Assembly (NCBI GenBank): GCA_947396885.1
Contig: OX377202.1
Span: 35,425,478-35,489,477 of the forward strand
DNA from: Heligmosomoides polygyrus polygyrus
Taxonomy: Eukaryota > Nematoda > Chromadorea > Rhabditida > Heligmosomidae
Length of the DNA: 64,000 nt
Reading direction: 5' to 3'
Below the pieces are notes generated by a model that saw only the letters and a list, made by a program, of their open reading frames with translations, did no database searches and was not told the DNA's origin. Each line of letters starts with the position of its first letter. Position 1 is the first letter of the stretch. Position numbers and translations under genes: made by a program. Below, in pieces: positions 52,781 through 64,000 of this stretch.

Positions 52781-54448
52781 CTCAGCTAATTGTTCAATAA
52801 CAGATTGTAGCCTCTCTAGCACCTGCTCGGGGCTTCAGCAGACATGTATGTAATGCCTGCAAGGAATATCTCGAGCTCCTACCATTTAATGAAAGGCCAA
52901 CGCCTTCGCCTACATATTTTTCACTCAGGGTTGTGGTGACTTCACAGGCAGGTTTGCAACCAAGTCAGCACTTCTCAAGGTGTGCTTGAAAAGACAATAA
53001 GAGCAGCCCGTTCATACAGGCACTGGATTATATGGAAGTACCTCAAGCATATGCTCTGAAGACGCTTTTAAGCATTTTCTAGGAAAAAGGACCTGCTACA
53101 CCCTTGTCGAGCCGTGGCGGCTTGAAGAAGAAGGCCCAGAATTCTTTCGTGGTTCCCATGTGTTGCGAACACAGGCTTCGATAGGAGGTTATTCTCCTAA
53201 TTAAACCGTCGTTAGAATTGATGGACATTAATCGAAGTCTTTGCCACGAAGCTCCTGTGAAGCTTTTCCTGCCTTCGTTACAGTAACTTTGTTTCCGAGT
53301 TTCACTCATCTCACATCCAGATGTGAAAGGGAAACTGTCACAACTTTACGGCTCCGGGAAGCGACCGAATACGAGACTACTTTTTGCTGTGTCTAAGCAA
53401 CTGTGTTGTGTATAAAATTATCCACGTAAAAGGTTTTCATTTTAAATGTTTTGGACAAATTCTGCGGGCCATCAGCGTAGTTATTTAGGAGGATCTTAAT
53501 TCCTTATCCCTACCCTTTGACTCTTTTTGGTTATGAGATGCGTAAGCCTAATGCATGCTTTTCCATTCTCGCTCTTCAACTCTAAACGCCATAAGCATCC
53601 CTAGCATTCTCAATGCGTTTATTAGAACGTAGAAATGGCCTGATGACATAAAAGGAACACACCAAGTTCGAATATCCTGTAGTTTCTTGCAAGTGTGTGT
53701 TGCATAGTGGGGTGGGAATTTCTCATCAGAGCGCATCGACTGGTCATTCCTTCATTCATTCCTTCTGGTTTTTGACAAGCCGGGTTGGGTCACATCATGG
53801 GGTTCCAGCATTGAGCCAAGGCAATTTTAATGACAGCTAGTCGCGGTGTTTGATGTGAAAAGGGTGCAGTCAGCGGTTTTATTAGTTACTGCCGCGTCTC
53901 CTGCACCGAGCAGAGCAAAAGGCCGAACCGAGGAAGCCAGCTGAGACAGCCTTCTGCTTCTTGAAAGAGAAAGCCGAGCTGAACGTACGCCAAAGGGGGC
54001 AGATGGACGGCCGGCCAACCGGCCGCGGCTGCGCTCCGGTGGTCAATCCCATCAGACCGCACTCGGCGCCTATCTCGTCCGAGCCATCGCCTGTCCTCTG
54101 GCACCCTCTCTCTGGGCGCAGTCTCCGCCGTTATCTGGAGATCTCTCTTTGATGACACCTCTTACACCTCTTATATATCTGTCATATCTGCGCCGTCAAC
54201 TCTGGCCGACCATCTACTGCAGTAATGTCTACCGATGAAGAAGCTAAGTTTCTCACGTTAGTTACACGACCTTTTCTAGATTAAGGCATGACAAGGAAAG
54301 CAAGGGAAGCGTAGGCATTTTCTGTAGTCCTACACAAGATCTTCAAAGGACTGCGTAATTTTTATTCTCGTTCGCATTATAACAAATATGGCTAGCGTTA
54401 GCCATTTGTTGTAGCCATAATTGGAAGTTCCGCGGTGTTGGTGTCTTG
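52781..54448. other. No gene recognised
   Basis: A GC-rich island at about 53880-54160 has open frames on both strands (for example RAPVVNPIRPH-type on + and a 90-codon frame on -) with no domain. The remainder shows nothing I can support. Confidence 0.3.
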
Positions 54449-54450
54449 TA

Positions 54451-55476
54451 TTAGGTTGTCTCGCCGTTTTTTTTTCAACGATTCACTGCAGATTTCGCCG
54501 GCGGTCTCTTGCATAGCGCTGCACAGCTTTCGAAAGACAATGATTTGCTTTATCACGGCGTGTATTGCACTTATTTTTCCATCACGAATTTTGTCAATTT
54601 TTAGGTCGTTGAAGTGAAAAGTGGAAAAGTGAAAAAGTAGTCAATTGCACTTGTTCTCTCCGCTTAGGTTTGTAATTTTTGCGCAGTTTTTTATAGCACG
54701 TTGAAGAAAATGTTCAGCACTACAAGAATATGTGTTGGTCCTGTTTTCTCACTTGCCGTTTATTGATTTTTAGGCCATCAAATTGGGACGTCCGACTTTT
54801 CTGTCCGAATTGGTCTGTGGTTGGACTTTTTTGCTTGGTGTCATATGTCGTTTGGAAGAGGATGTCTTGCTCAGTAAGAATTTGTGTCGCGTTTATTGGC
54901 TCACGCTGATTTCTGTCGAATATCAACAACTGAAAACTGAAGAAGGAGAAGGAGTTGTTGGTGAAGACGATTTTTCTCTTTTTGGGTTTTTGTTGAAATT
55001 CAAAAGAAATCAATAAACGCAACACATATTCTTATAGAGCAAGGCATTTTCTTTCGAATGACATATAACACCAACCCAAAAAGTCCAACCACAGAGCAGG
55101 AGCTGTCGGCAAAAATAATCATCCTCCTTCGGACGTCCCAATTTGATGGCCTAAAAATCAATGAAGGACAAATGAGCAAATAGCACTAACACATGATCTT
55201 GTAGTGCAGAACATTGTGTTCCAAATGGCTGCGCAAAAATTACAAACCTAAGCTGAGAGAACAAGAGCGCAAATGGCTGCTTTTTACTTTTTCACTTTTC
55301 ACTTCAACGACCTAAAAATTGACAAAATTCATGATGAAAAAAGAAATGCAATACAAGTTCTGATGGAGCAGATCATTCTCTTTCGAAAGCTGTGCAGCGC
55401 TATGCAGGAGACCGCCGGCGAAATCTGCAGTGAATCGATGAAAAAAAAAACGGCGAAGACTTATGGGACAACCTAA
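54451..55476. mobile_element. Kilobase-scale palindromic element with mariner-type ends
   Basis: 1,026 bp flanked by TA on both sides. The ends are TTAGGTTGTC at 54451 and, inverted, TTAGGTTGTCCCATAAGTC at the right end. The whole element folds back: 54461-54940 pairs with 55456-54980 at moderate identity. Examples are CGCCGGCGGTCTC/GAGACCGCCGGCG and GGCCATCAAATTGGGACGTC with its inverse. Within each arm a module is repeated three times at about 150-180 bp spacing (AGAATWTGTGT, TTATTGATTTTTAGG). No transposase frame is recognisable. Confidence 0.75.
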
Positions 55477-55478
55477 TA

Positions 55479-57239
55479 TGTTATGCTGTTTATGTACTTT
55501 ATATTATTTTATGTTTATATGTATAATGGTGCGAAATCTCTTGAGGTGGATAAGCAAGGATTGGCTGGTGTATGCTTTGTGCTTTTTTCTTATTTCCTCA
55601 GGATTGTTCAAATGTTTTGGACAGATGTATTTTGAGATAGATGTGTCGTATTTAACATGTGTACGACATATGCGGCGCTCCCAAAATGTAAGGGCTATAA
55701 GAAACGTGTAAAACGTATTTTCCAAGCACATCTCTTGTACACCATTATTTTTTGGGCACCTGTGAAGGTGTTTTCATGTAGTCGAAAACATCTGATTTGA
55801 CCTAATACGCGGGCACTCACTCTGCATTAAGTTCGTTCGCTTAGTTTGATTGAATTTAAATAAGATAGCTCTTTGAATGATTCAGAAACAACCGCAACCG
55901 GCTGACCGCATTTTTTAAACGCATTTTTACCATTATGTATAATCAGTGCGTGCTACACCGGCATTGTTTCAATGCATGAGATGGCTCCGTTCGTTAAATG
56001 ATTTACATAGCTATCTAAATATGATAATGAATGCCTTGCCTTTTCTGATACGTTATGCATAAGGCTCAAGAAGATATCTTAAGATATATTCTTTACTAGA
56101 AATATAGACGCATGGATCGATGCTTCAGTGCTTCATCGACTAAATTGAGCTCGTGCAGCTGATAAGAAAAAGCTGTAATATCCAGTTGACCACTATGTAT
56201 ATACAGGAGAGTTTCATCCATATGCGCTGTCCAGAACACAGCCCGCTGCATTACTGCTGGTTGTCAATTCAGTCATTTAGTCGGTAGTCACATTGGACAT
56301 CGTTTTGCTCTTGTGTTTCCGGTAGTATCTCTACTAAAAATTTCGAACACAGCTGCAAGCTGTAAACAAAGCGGACACTCACAGGAGCTTCTCAATTGCA
56401 TAGCGAAGTCGTCAGCTTAAATCCGAAAGGGCACAACGATTTATGGGTGCCAGCCGGCACATCAATTCTCATTCAGATGAACCTCTGCGGACCTAATGTG
56501 GAGCTTAAGGGAATTTAATTTGCTGGGTTTTACTGAATGAGGTCTGATTTCATTGCTCTTTGTAAAGTCGCTGAGGTGTTTTTCGAGGAAAAACGCGTCC
56601 AAAGTTTAGTTATTATGAAATTATCTTGCCGATGGTCAATTTTATAAAGATGAAGATTTTTTGAGACGGAACATTTTAGTTCTCGTGCGTTTTCGCAGCT
56701 GATCTCTGAAGCCACTTGTCTCGGTTGAACATATCAGTTTTGCATTTCTGGAGAGTGAAGCGAGAAAGAGTAAAACTTAGGAACTAGATCTTTCTGGGAT
56801 GGACGCCAGTACCATCCAACAAAATCTTGGATCTATCCTAGTCGGAAAAGGGTAACCATAGGGTGCCAATTGCTTACGTCATCCCATGCTAAAGAACCAT
56901 ATTCTCTGAATTCAAATAAAACCCTACACATCATGGCAACTGAGGCTCTTGTGAAAATTGAAGTCAGGGTATGGAGACGCAAATCACTGTGTGCCCCTCC
57001 GATTAAGATATATCCATCTTCCGTCTAAAGTCTGATTGCAGATTCGAGGCCGAAACAGAGGAGTGTCAAAGCGCCTGCAATTTCATTCTTTCCGCTCTGA
57101 ATAGTTAGCGTATGAGATAAGGTCGATGACATTTTGTCTGTGGAAAAGGGATAAAGGGCGGCGTCAATCCCTGTTTAGTGTGGGTCACACATTCTATTTC
57201 TGAGGGATATTATCGAGGCAGTTGAATGCGCGTTTTGCT
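55479..57239. other. No gene recognised
   Basis: AT-rich sequence with only short open frames; no repeat family seen by eye. Confidence 0.35.
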
Positions 57240-57330
57240 TGTACATATATGCGATAGCCAGCAGATAGAGTAGTAGATAGATAGATAGTAGTAGTAGTGG
57301 TAGTAGACATGGGCGATAGATAGATAGAAT
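57240..57330. repeat. Interrupted GATA/TAG microsatellite
   Basis: Contains GTAGTAGATAGATAGATAG, TAGTAGTAGTGGTAGTAG and GCGATAGATAGATAG. Confidence 0.8.
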
Positions 57331-57670
57331 ACAATTGTAATCTTAGACATGTAACACCAATTTATCAACTGCGTAGCGAAGAAAGGTTTTCCTATTGTTG
57401 GACTGGGTGGTACACCAGGCAAGAACTTCGATTCGGGATGCAATCGACATCGCCGACGGGGCCCCTGCTTGCATCACCAAACATTCCCACATACATCTAA
57501 GATCATGCGATTCAGGCCCCAGTTCCTGCAATGCATCATCGCATAAGGCACCTATCTATCTCACCCCATATTATTCATTCATACATTCACAGCGTAAAGG
57601 AAAACTAGCGTATGCGAAAAACGTCAGAAGCGAGACAACGCAGGAGCTACGTAACACAACATACATATGT

Positions 57671-57841
57671 AAATGACACCGTCAACCATGGAAAACAGCG
57701 CACTATTAGGCATCGTAGAACACTTCACTAATTTGAGCATGAGAGAAACCTATAGGTTCGAACAGAGAGTTCCCCTAGATTTTCGCGCTTACCAAGCAAT
57801 AGTTGAAGACTTGGAGAATGCTAAGTTGGAATGTCTAGTCT
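57671..57841 (+). CDS. Small open frame, possible first exon of unknown gene
   Basis: Starts MTPSTMENSALLGIVEHF and continues with LSMRETYRFEQRVPLDFRAY, QAIVEDLENAKLECLV and a stop. It has a balanced, soluble-protein-like composition, unlike the surrounding frames. It could be an exon of the same gene as 60600-60805, but no splice partner is proven. Coordinates are good to a few bases. Confidence 0.3.
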
Positions 57842-58436
57842 GATGCACGAGTTAGCAACGGGGACCTTAAGTTTCAGATTGCTCTCTACATTCTTAGTTA
57901 GTACCTAGTAGAAGGAATTTATTTGGTTTCTAGACTTTTAGCGAGAATTTTTTTAACACTATTATGTCCTTAGTAATTTTCTGGTATTCTTCAGTGGGCG
58001 AAGACCAAGAAGCGCCGTTTGATGAAGGTCTCTGGGAAATATATTTTGTCTTACTCTGAGAGGCACCTCAAGATAAGTTTTTCATAGTGTTGGGGATAGC
58101 ACTCCGCCACAACAAACACTGCTTGATGTGACAAAAAATATTGGGATATTGACTCTTTTGTAATCTTGACCAGATATGCCTTTATGGATAAAAACTGCCG
58201 ATTTCATTTCATGATCATAGGATGGATTTCTATCTCCTTCAACTTAACTGTCAACTCTTCCACAGGAGCTTCGCCAATTTCTTTTGAGAAATAGAAATAG
58301 TTAAATGCTTTTGAAAAGTGAAATCCAGTGAATTCGTGCGTCATTTATCTCTAAAGGCCAGTCGGTCTTTCATGGAGGTAAGAGCAGCGGATTTGACAGA
58401 TCTACCCTTAAGAAAACTGAGGGGATTTTTCGAAAC

Positions 58437-58755
58437 TTATACTTCTGGATCTGGATGGGCGCGTGTAGCGCAGTCGGAGGAGGCGCGACTGTCGCGTGCA
58501 CCCGATACCAGGTTCCTGGTTCGGATTTCCCGCCCAGGAAGCCTTCCATCCCTCCGGGGTCGGTGAATTGGTACCAGACTTGTCTGGGAAGGATAGAGCG
58601 CTGACTTGTTCATCGGCTGGCCACCGCAAGTCATTGTATGGCCAAATACGCATTCATGTCGCCTCCACGACATCCCGTAGAAGTAGAATGCGCTGGCGCA
58701 TCCCAGAAGGGATTGAGTAACGCCGTCCTTTATCCTTTTATTATACTTCTGGATC
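58437..58755 (+). mobile_element. tRNA-derived SINE (family A) with 15-bp target duplication
   Basis: The SINE at 58452-58740 is flanked by TTATACTTCTGGATC (58437-58451 and 58741-58755). It has an A box GTAGCGCAGTCGGAGG, B box GGTTCGGATTTCC, body CGGGGTCGGTGAATTGGTACC and GGCCACCGCAAGTCATTG, end GAGTAACGCCGTCCTTTATC. Perfect target duplications make it the best reference copy. It lacks about 10 bp in CCCAGGCCAACCAAGCC relative to other copies. Confidence 0.95.
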
Positions 58756-58843
58756 CAAGATTGGTTAAGACATGCTTCTTGAGTACCCTATCGAAGCACT
58801 GCATGAAAAATTAAGGTGATGCTAGTTTGCCGGTAGTTCCTAG

Positions 58844-58928
58844 GTTCGTTGGAAGGTGTCGTCTTTCAAACTTCTGTTACAAGCGCGCGCCTCCATCAAA
58901 GAGTGACTTCTGCCCTGAAATAGCTGAG
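58844..58928 (+). CDS. Candidate internal exon of unknown gene
   Basis: Acceptor TTCCTAG and consensus donor GCTGAG/GTACGT enclose one open frame, FVGRCRLSNFCYKRAPP then SKSDFCPEIAE. Short, with no family. It may belong with 60600-60805. Confidence 0.25.
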
Positions 58929-59829
58929 GTACGTGCTAAAGGTTACTCCAGAACGTCTCACTACGGCTGGCTCTATTTGTGTACGCTGTTTTTACCCCAC
59001 GTGGCCAAGGTAGAAAACACTGGGAGGAACAGGGATGTTGGTGTCGCACATCTGCACTTTGCGCTCGATGACTGTTGTCACTTGACTACTCTCGCTTAGA
59101 CTGTAATTCGTCACTACGAGATCTTACCTTTAGAGAACGTGATCAGTGGGCGCTCGCTGCCAGCACCGAAATGTCTTTAAAGTTTGTCGGTAATCAGTCA
59201 GAGCGTCCCATTCGTTCCTAACGAAATGAAACGAGGTTGCAATCGGAAAACAGTGTTGACTGATTAGGGCACTACATGCAGATCCTACGAGAACTGAAAG
59301 TCGCCCCTGAAATCTCTTTTCAGAGCGAAAACTCTTCGAATCTCAATTAGGTCGGGGAGTTTTGTAGCAGCGTATCTTGCCGGACATTTCTTCATTCGCT
59401 GTGTTACATTTAGTCGTTTTTAAATACCTGGCGCTTGTTGCGGAACCAATTGATAAGGGATAGAAGTGCTCGCCTTGTTCACTTAATTCCATCTGACATC
59501 CAACTTCGACGGATGTGTTCCAATCACACGGGCCACGCAAGGGTCTATGTCGACTGCTGGTTGACGTTGAGCCTTCTTGATTTGTTTATTACCCATTCAT
59601 TATACTCCAAGATGTTCCTTAATCTTTCCTTAACACCTAACTCCTTCAACGGTCGTTATTTTTGTGGCTCCTAAACGGGAAGCAGGGCCATATATTGTTT
59701 TCAAGTTTCACTGGGCTCTTTCCATCTTAAACCGTTTGGCTTACAGGCATCCAAATGGGCACGTTTCAGAAAAGGGAAAGCAATTTATTGTTATCAACAG
59801 TGACTTACATCAGAGTAATTAAAATATGC

Positions 59830-60490
59830 GTATGTTATTTTGAAAAAAATTGTTAACAACTGTCTTTTTTAAAGAAAAGTTACTATACTTCTTGAACAAG
59901 CAAAAATTCTGAAAATAGTGCTTTTTAGGATTATTTCGAAGCCTTCTAGTGCAAAAAATTTTCTTTGCACCACATATGCAGGAGATTATCCCGCGCAATC
60001 CTCTGAGTTGTGGAGAATGGTAACTTATTCCCTTTATAGCGATGTTATTGCTGAATCTAGATTTATATGCATGTATGCATCGTTAACACTATCAATCCAA
60101 TAGTCATCGTTATGCAGTGGACGAGCGCATGGTGTATTCTCTCCATATGACACACAAGCGAGTTGTTTTTCCAGCTCCCCCGTATAATATAAACCTTGTT
60201 TCAATCAAAAGGGTAGAAATTCTGTGTCTATTTAAACGATGTAGTCTATTTTTCTCCAGGAAATCCACAAGAGTGAAGTGATTTTTAACAGAAATTTCCT
60301 TGGTATCTATTTGGACTCCAGCAATGTCTAACTCCGTTTAGATAATGTCCAGCTTATTTTGAAAAGTGTTTGAATCGGAAAGAAAATTGACTAGGTTAAA
60401 ATGAAGTCTTTACTTTGAAATGAAGTGCGTCCAGTTTAGGATGAGAAATGTCCAGTATGGTTTCTCTCAGGGGAAAATGACATATATTAG
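59830..60490. repeat. Fold-back repeat (family F), diverged copy
   Basis: The left side has TTACTATACTTCTTGAACAAG. The centre has GTTAACACTATCAATCCAATA. The right side has a long run of degenerate 20-bp units in the inverted sense (TATTTGGACTCCAGCAATG, GATAATGTCCAGCTTATTTTG, GAAGTGCGTCCAGTTTAGG, GAGAAATGTCCAGTATGG). Confidence 0.5.
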
Positions 60491-60599
60491 GCTGTTTTAA
60501 AATAATTTGGGAATTTAACCAAATGATCAAATAAGGCGCGTTCATACCAATTATCTCAGAATTTATTCGGCACCCACTCAAGGCGTTTCTTTTGATCAG

Positions 60600-60805
60600 C
60601 TTCCAATTTGTCTAATCTCTTGCATGGCGTGCTACAACATCGTGCACTTTCAATATTGAATAAAACCTATCTGAACTGTCATGAGAATGAGCCGCAGTTC
60701 GAGAAGGCTTATCGTACATCTCTTTCTTTATACGCAGGAGACATTCTCGAAAGGCATCCACTGCGTGATGTGTTGCAGTCTGTCCAACAACACTATCGTC
60801 ATTAA
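60600..60805 (+). CDS. Candidate terminal exon of an unrecognised gene
   Basis: An acceptor (TTTTGATCAG) is followed by an open frame SNLLHGVLQHRALSILNKTY, LNCHENEPQFEKAYRTSLSL, YAGDILERHPLRDVLQSVQQ and HYRH, then TAA at 60803-60805. Composition and helical pattern look like a genuine protein C-terminus. I do not recognise the family. Upstream exons may be among 57671-58928, but none is proven. Confidence 0.4.
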
Positions 60806-63299
60806 AGGTACTAAAAAACCCGTTGAAGGGGTGAGTCAGATATAGTGACTAAGAATAGGTTCTCTTGTCACACATGTAATTGATGAATTGCTCGTGATGA
60901 GAGATGGAAATGATTCAGCCCCGGCCTGGTCACCCCACTCCTGCTACCCATCTGTTCATCTGCTCTGCTGAAAAGACACACATTTCCTCCTATCTTATCC
61001 CGTCTTGACGCTAGCTCCCGGCCATGATGGTCAAGCTTCCGTCCAGACTAATTTTTTCTGAGCGTGAAGGAATCGCTTCGACATTTCGACTGGAGCGGCC
61101 CGTTGGCACGTAATTCACGCGCAGTTAACCGCGCGCTAATCGGGCGTTCCTTCCAGACCCTATTCACTTCATTCTGAATGGGCCTCCCTCGTAATTCGCT
61201 GGCGCCGTCTCGGCCGAGTTCAGTCGTTTAGCTGATCCACTAGGTCACTCGGCACTATTGTGAACTAGCCTCGCCACTCATCCTTCCTTCCGTGTTTGCT
61301 ACTGAATTTGCCGTTACATGCAGTGCAGCCCGTTTTTAAGCACTTTATTTCAGGATTCTCCTTGAAAAGGTAACGCTTTGGTTATGAGTTCTGTATCGTT
61401 AGCTACTTTGTTCCTTGATCGAGGTTAGCTTATACACAAATTGCGGTTGTTGCGAAGGTGGATCGATGAATTTTAATTGCATTGAAAGTAGGGATGTGAG
61501 GCTCCAATCCACATGTTGCCGTTGATATTGAGCCGGACTCGTCGGAAAAAAAGCTCTGGCTTGGCTATCATCTGAGGGCGTCTTGGTCAATGGATGTCTC
61601 AACCGAATATGAATCCAAGGTGCTTGTACGGTAACCCTTGAATCCGCAGTGCAGGCGCATCCCGAACAGGGGTTGATTGGGTAGTCAAAATTTATTGCTG
61701 TGTTTAAATATCATATTGTGCTTTAAATCGCGAGTGGCACGCCACTTTCAAGAAAAACCGCGGCTTGTCGAAGAGTTTTAATTTATTCCGCCCCTTTCCC
61801 GAGCAGCATTCCCCATTCTTGCAGGAGTGTTGAACTGTTTTTGAAGAGAAGAATATATAAAGCGGGGATTTTTCGGCTATGTATTTTCATCGCTTCACAA
61901 ATTCTTAGTTTTTTTTATAAAGAGAAACCAGAAGTAGAATGCTTTAAAAATGGAATGTAAAGCACGTTCAAATTCAGCGATTCAGTCCCTCTTTACCTAA
62001 ATTGGTAACGACGGTGCGCACTTTGCCAGTTACATAGCATATGAAAAGACATAGCATATTCTAACAGGATTTATAATACAGAAGAGACCGCTGTCATTTC
62101 TTTTCGACTTTGAGCAGTGATCTTTGGGGAGAAACGCGTAGGTCTTTAGCCTCAGAGCGGCTAGAACCTCAGAAGCTGTGAGCAGCCTTCGAAACAAAGT
62201 AGTCAGCACGCCTTACTACATGAGCTGCTATTGAACATTTGGTAGTAGTAAGGGAAAGAGAAGAATGTAGCGCATTTGTGGCAGGTGAATCAAAAGGTGC
62301 GGCTCATTTCTCCATTCATTCTTTCATTTCTCTGAAATGATTCACCTACGCACCCGTTCGTTTTGCCCTCATGCTGACTTCGTCGGCTCTCCGCTCTTGG
62401 TCCTTGTATGAACCTATTACATGCCCAGTTCTCTCATGTGTTGGGATTGAGCTCGGGCCAGGTTACAGCAGTACGCGATAATAACGGGGTCGCGCAGTTG
62501 TGGCCCTGGCGTCTATTGAATCGCCATTTCCGGCGGTCACAGCGGTCGCGAGCCATTTTTCACCGACACCTGGCTAAAGACATTTGATGTCGCCCCGAAT
62601 TTCTTTGTTCGCCCTCGCACCTCCTGACCTCAGGCGACCGGCAACAGCACCTAGCAGTGGCTTTCATCTAATAAAAGTGGCTATGCCTCGCTGACGTTAT
62701 CAAGAGGTGCCCTCTAAGCTTGATGTAGCGCTTTTTACCATTGAAGTAAAGAACCCTGCAATAGAATGCAATGAGCTCGTATAGAATGGCAAACAACCGT
62801 TTCTTGAAAAATGGCATATGAAGTTTATAAGCTTCAAGGACTTAGACCTACATCCCGTTGCTTATCAACAAAAGTTCTTTCTTCTGCTGCATAAAATTGC
62901 CTATTATTTGGAGTTTCTTTTCATCACGAGTACTGACAATTACAGTCTTTTCAAGAAGCAAGTTTCTCGATAGAATCTTCCGTTGGAAGGCAGTGTGATT
63001 AACTATTCCCAGGAATCTTCATCGCCTTCTTGTCTCGTTTGGCCTGGTTTCCGTGATTTGACCTTTTCGCCCATCTTTCCGTTGTGATCAAATAATTGCC
63101 GTTGAAAACTGTCCCATTCAACTGCAGTAATTATTGCTCTAACAGTTCGCTGTTTCTAGTTGCCAGTAATTCTTGGCGGGCAAGTGTTGCCCCAACTCAC
63201 CATCAGCTAAAAACTGTCCCAAATAGAAGACTCGGAAGGCGAATAGCACTTGGAAGTATCCATGATTTAGGATGCGTGGTCTCCCTCTGATTCAACATA
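60806..63299. other. No gene recognised
   Basis: GC-rich blocks at about 61080-61260 and 62430-62660 stand out from the AT-rich surroundings and could be regulatory or upstream exonic sequence, but no motif is decisive. A degraded SINE 3' word (GCAGGCGCATCCCGAAC) lies at about 61650. Confidence 0.3.
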
Positions 63300-63540
63300 C
63301 TTGGATCAGGTTTCCTGACTCGGCCAACCAAGCCTACCATGTCTCAGGGTCGGTGAATTGGTAGCAGACTTCCCTGTGAGGGATTGAACACTGGCTTGTT
63401 CATCGGCTGGCCAGAAGCCACCGCAAGTCATTGTATAGGCCATATACGCATTGATATGGCCTCCACGACATTTCATAGAAGCGGAATGCCTGGCGCATCT
63501 TGCAAAGGGATTGGCTAATAGCAGCCTTTCACCTTTATGG
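63300..63540 (+). mobile_element. tRNA-derived SINE (family A), 5' truncated
   Basis: GGATCAGGTTTCCTGACTCG, GCCAACCAAGCCTACCATG, GGGTCGGTGAATTGGTAGC, GTTCATCGGCTGGCC, CCACCGCAAGTCATTG and GCCTGGCGCATC follow the family order; the A-box head is missing. Confidence 0.75.
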
Positions 63541-64000
63541 TTTACCTATGATTTGGAGATTTTTTCTAAGTTCTACAGATGGACCTGTATATCCTTCTCA
63601 TACTTTCGCTCTTCGAACTCAGCATGTGTCGAAGAGGTGACTGGGCATTTGGCTTCACTTACATTTATTGTCAGTTTACTGTACCACACGATTTTTTAAG
63701 TGGTTATCTACAGCGGTCAGAGCTTTCGACTTTCGATTGCATTTAAAGTACCCAAAAGCGGAGCTCAGGTTCATTTTTACGTGGTACTCTATCAAGCACC
63801 TTTGCTAACCTATCGCTTTCGACCCACTTCCGTAATCACTACGAAGAATTCGAATCGGGGAAACGAGCTCACGCATATGTGGGATCCACCACGAGACCTG
63901 CTATTCCTTTAAACTACTTGTAACAGTAGAAGCGAATGAGACGTAGCTATCAACCACCATACGGTTGGTTATCAAATTGCTCGATCGCGCCCCAACAACG
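63541..64000. other. No gene recognised
   Basis: Two consecutive short open frames on + (63451-63699 and 63700-63912) with no recognised domain. Confidence 0.3.

Overview
This looks like about 64 kb of nuclear DNA from a nematode, most likely a strongylid such as a hookworm. That is an inference. It rests on small exons with short pyrimidine-CAG acceptors, long repeat-filled introns, mixtures of CR1-like and RTE-like LINEs, mariner, hAT and Pao-like remnants, and a nematode-like glycine decarboxylase. There are no operons, ribosome binding sites or CRISPR arrays. No intact tRNA or rRNA gene was seen.

Left part (1-9.6 kb): the 3' half of a glycine dehydrogenase (P-protein, GLDC) gene on the + strand. 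Fourteen exons are readable with exact splice phases, and the 5' half lies outside the window. Its introns carry a palindromic element and two copies of a fold-back repeat. Region 9.6-22.3 kb has no convincing host gene. It holds an RTE-like remnant, a dead mariner transposase, an (AT)n tract, a non-autonomous hAT-type element (TSD GTACTGGT) with a SINE nested inside, a CR1-like 3' fragment, several tRNA-derived SINEs and an element with tRNA-like inverted termini.

Middle (22.3-38.1 kb): a + strand gene I do not recognise. It codes for a long Pro/Ser/Glu-rich, probably disordered protein with one 1.46-kb exon. Its 3' introns hold a nearly complete CR1-like LINE on the - strand, and a SINE flanked by an inverted partial copy of one of its own exons. 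Next comes a structurally complete LTR element (38340-42919). It has 864-bp LTRs that look identical, an AGCTG target duplication and a - strand tRNA-Gly-type primer site, but no recognisable gag or pol.

Right part (43-64 kb): mostly repeats. These are a Pao/BEL-like gag remnant, an RTE-like remnant, two more fold-back repeats, a paired tRNA-like element, a 1,026-bp palindrome with mariner-type ends, and SINEs. A possible + strand gene is suggested by a terminal exon at 60600-60805.

The most notable material is the set of fold-back structures (at least ten, several families), the young non-autonomous LTR element, and the inverted exon copy. All calls come from reading the sequence by eye; no alignment or search was run.
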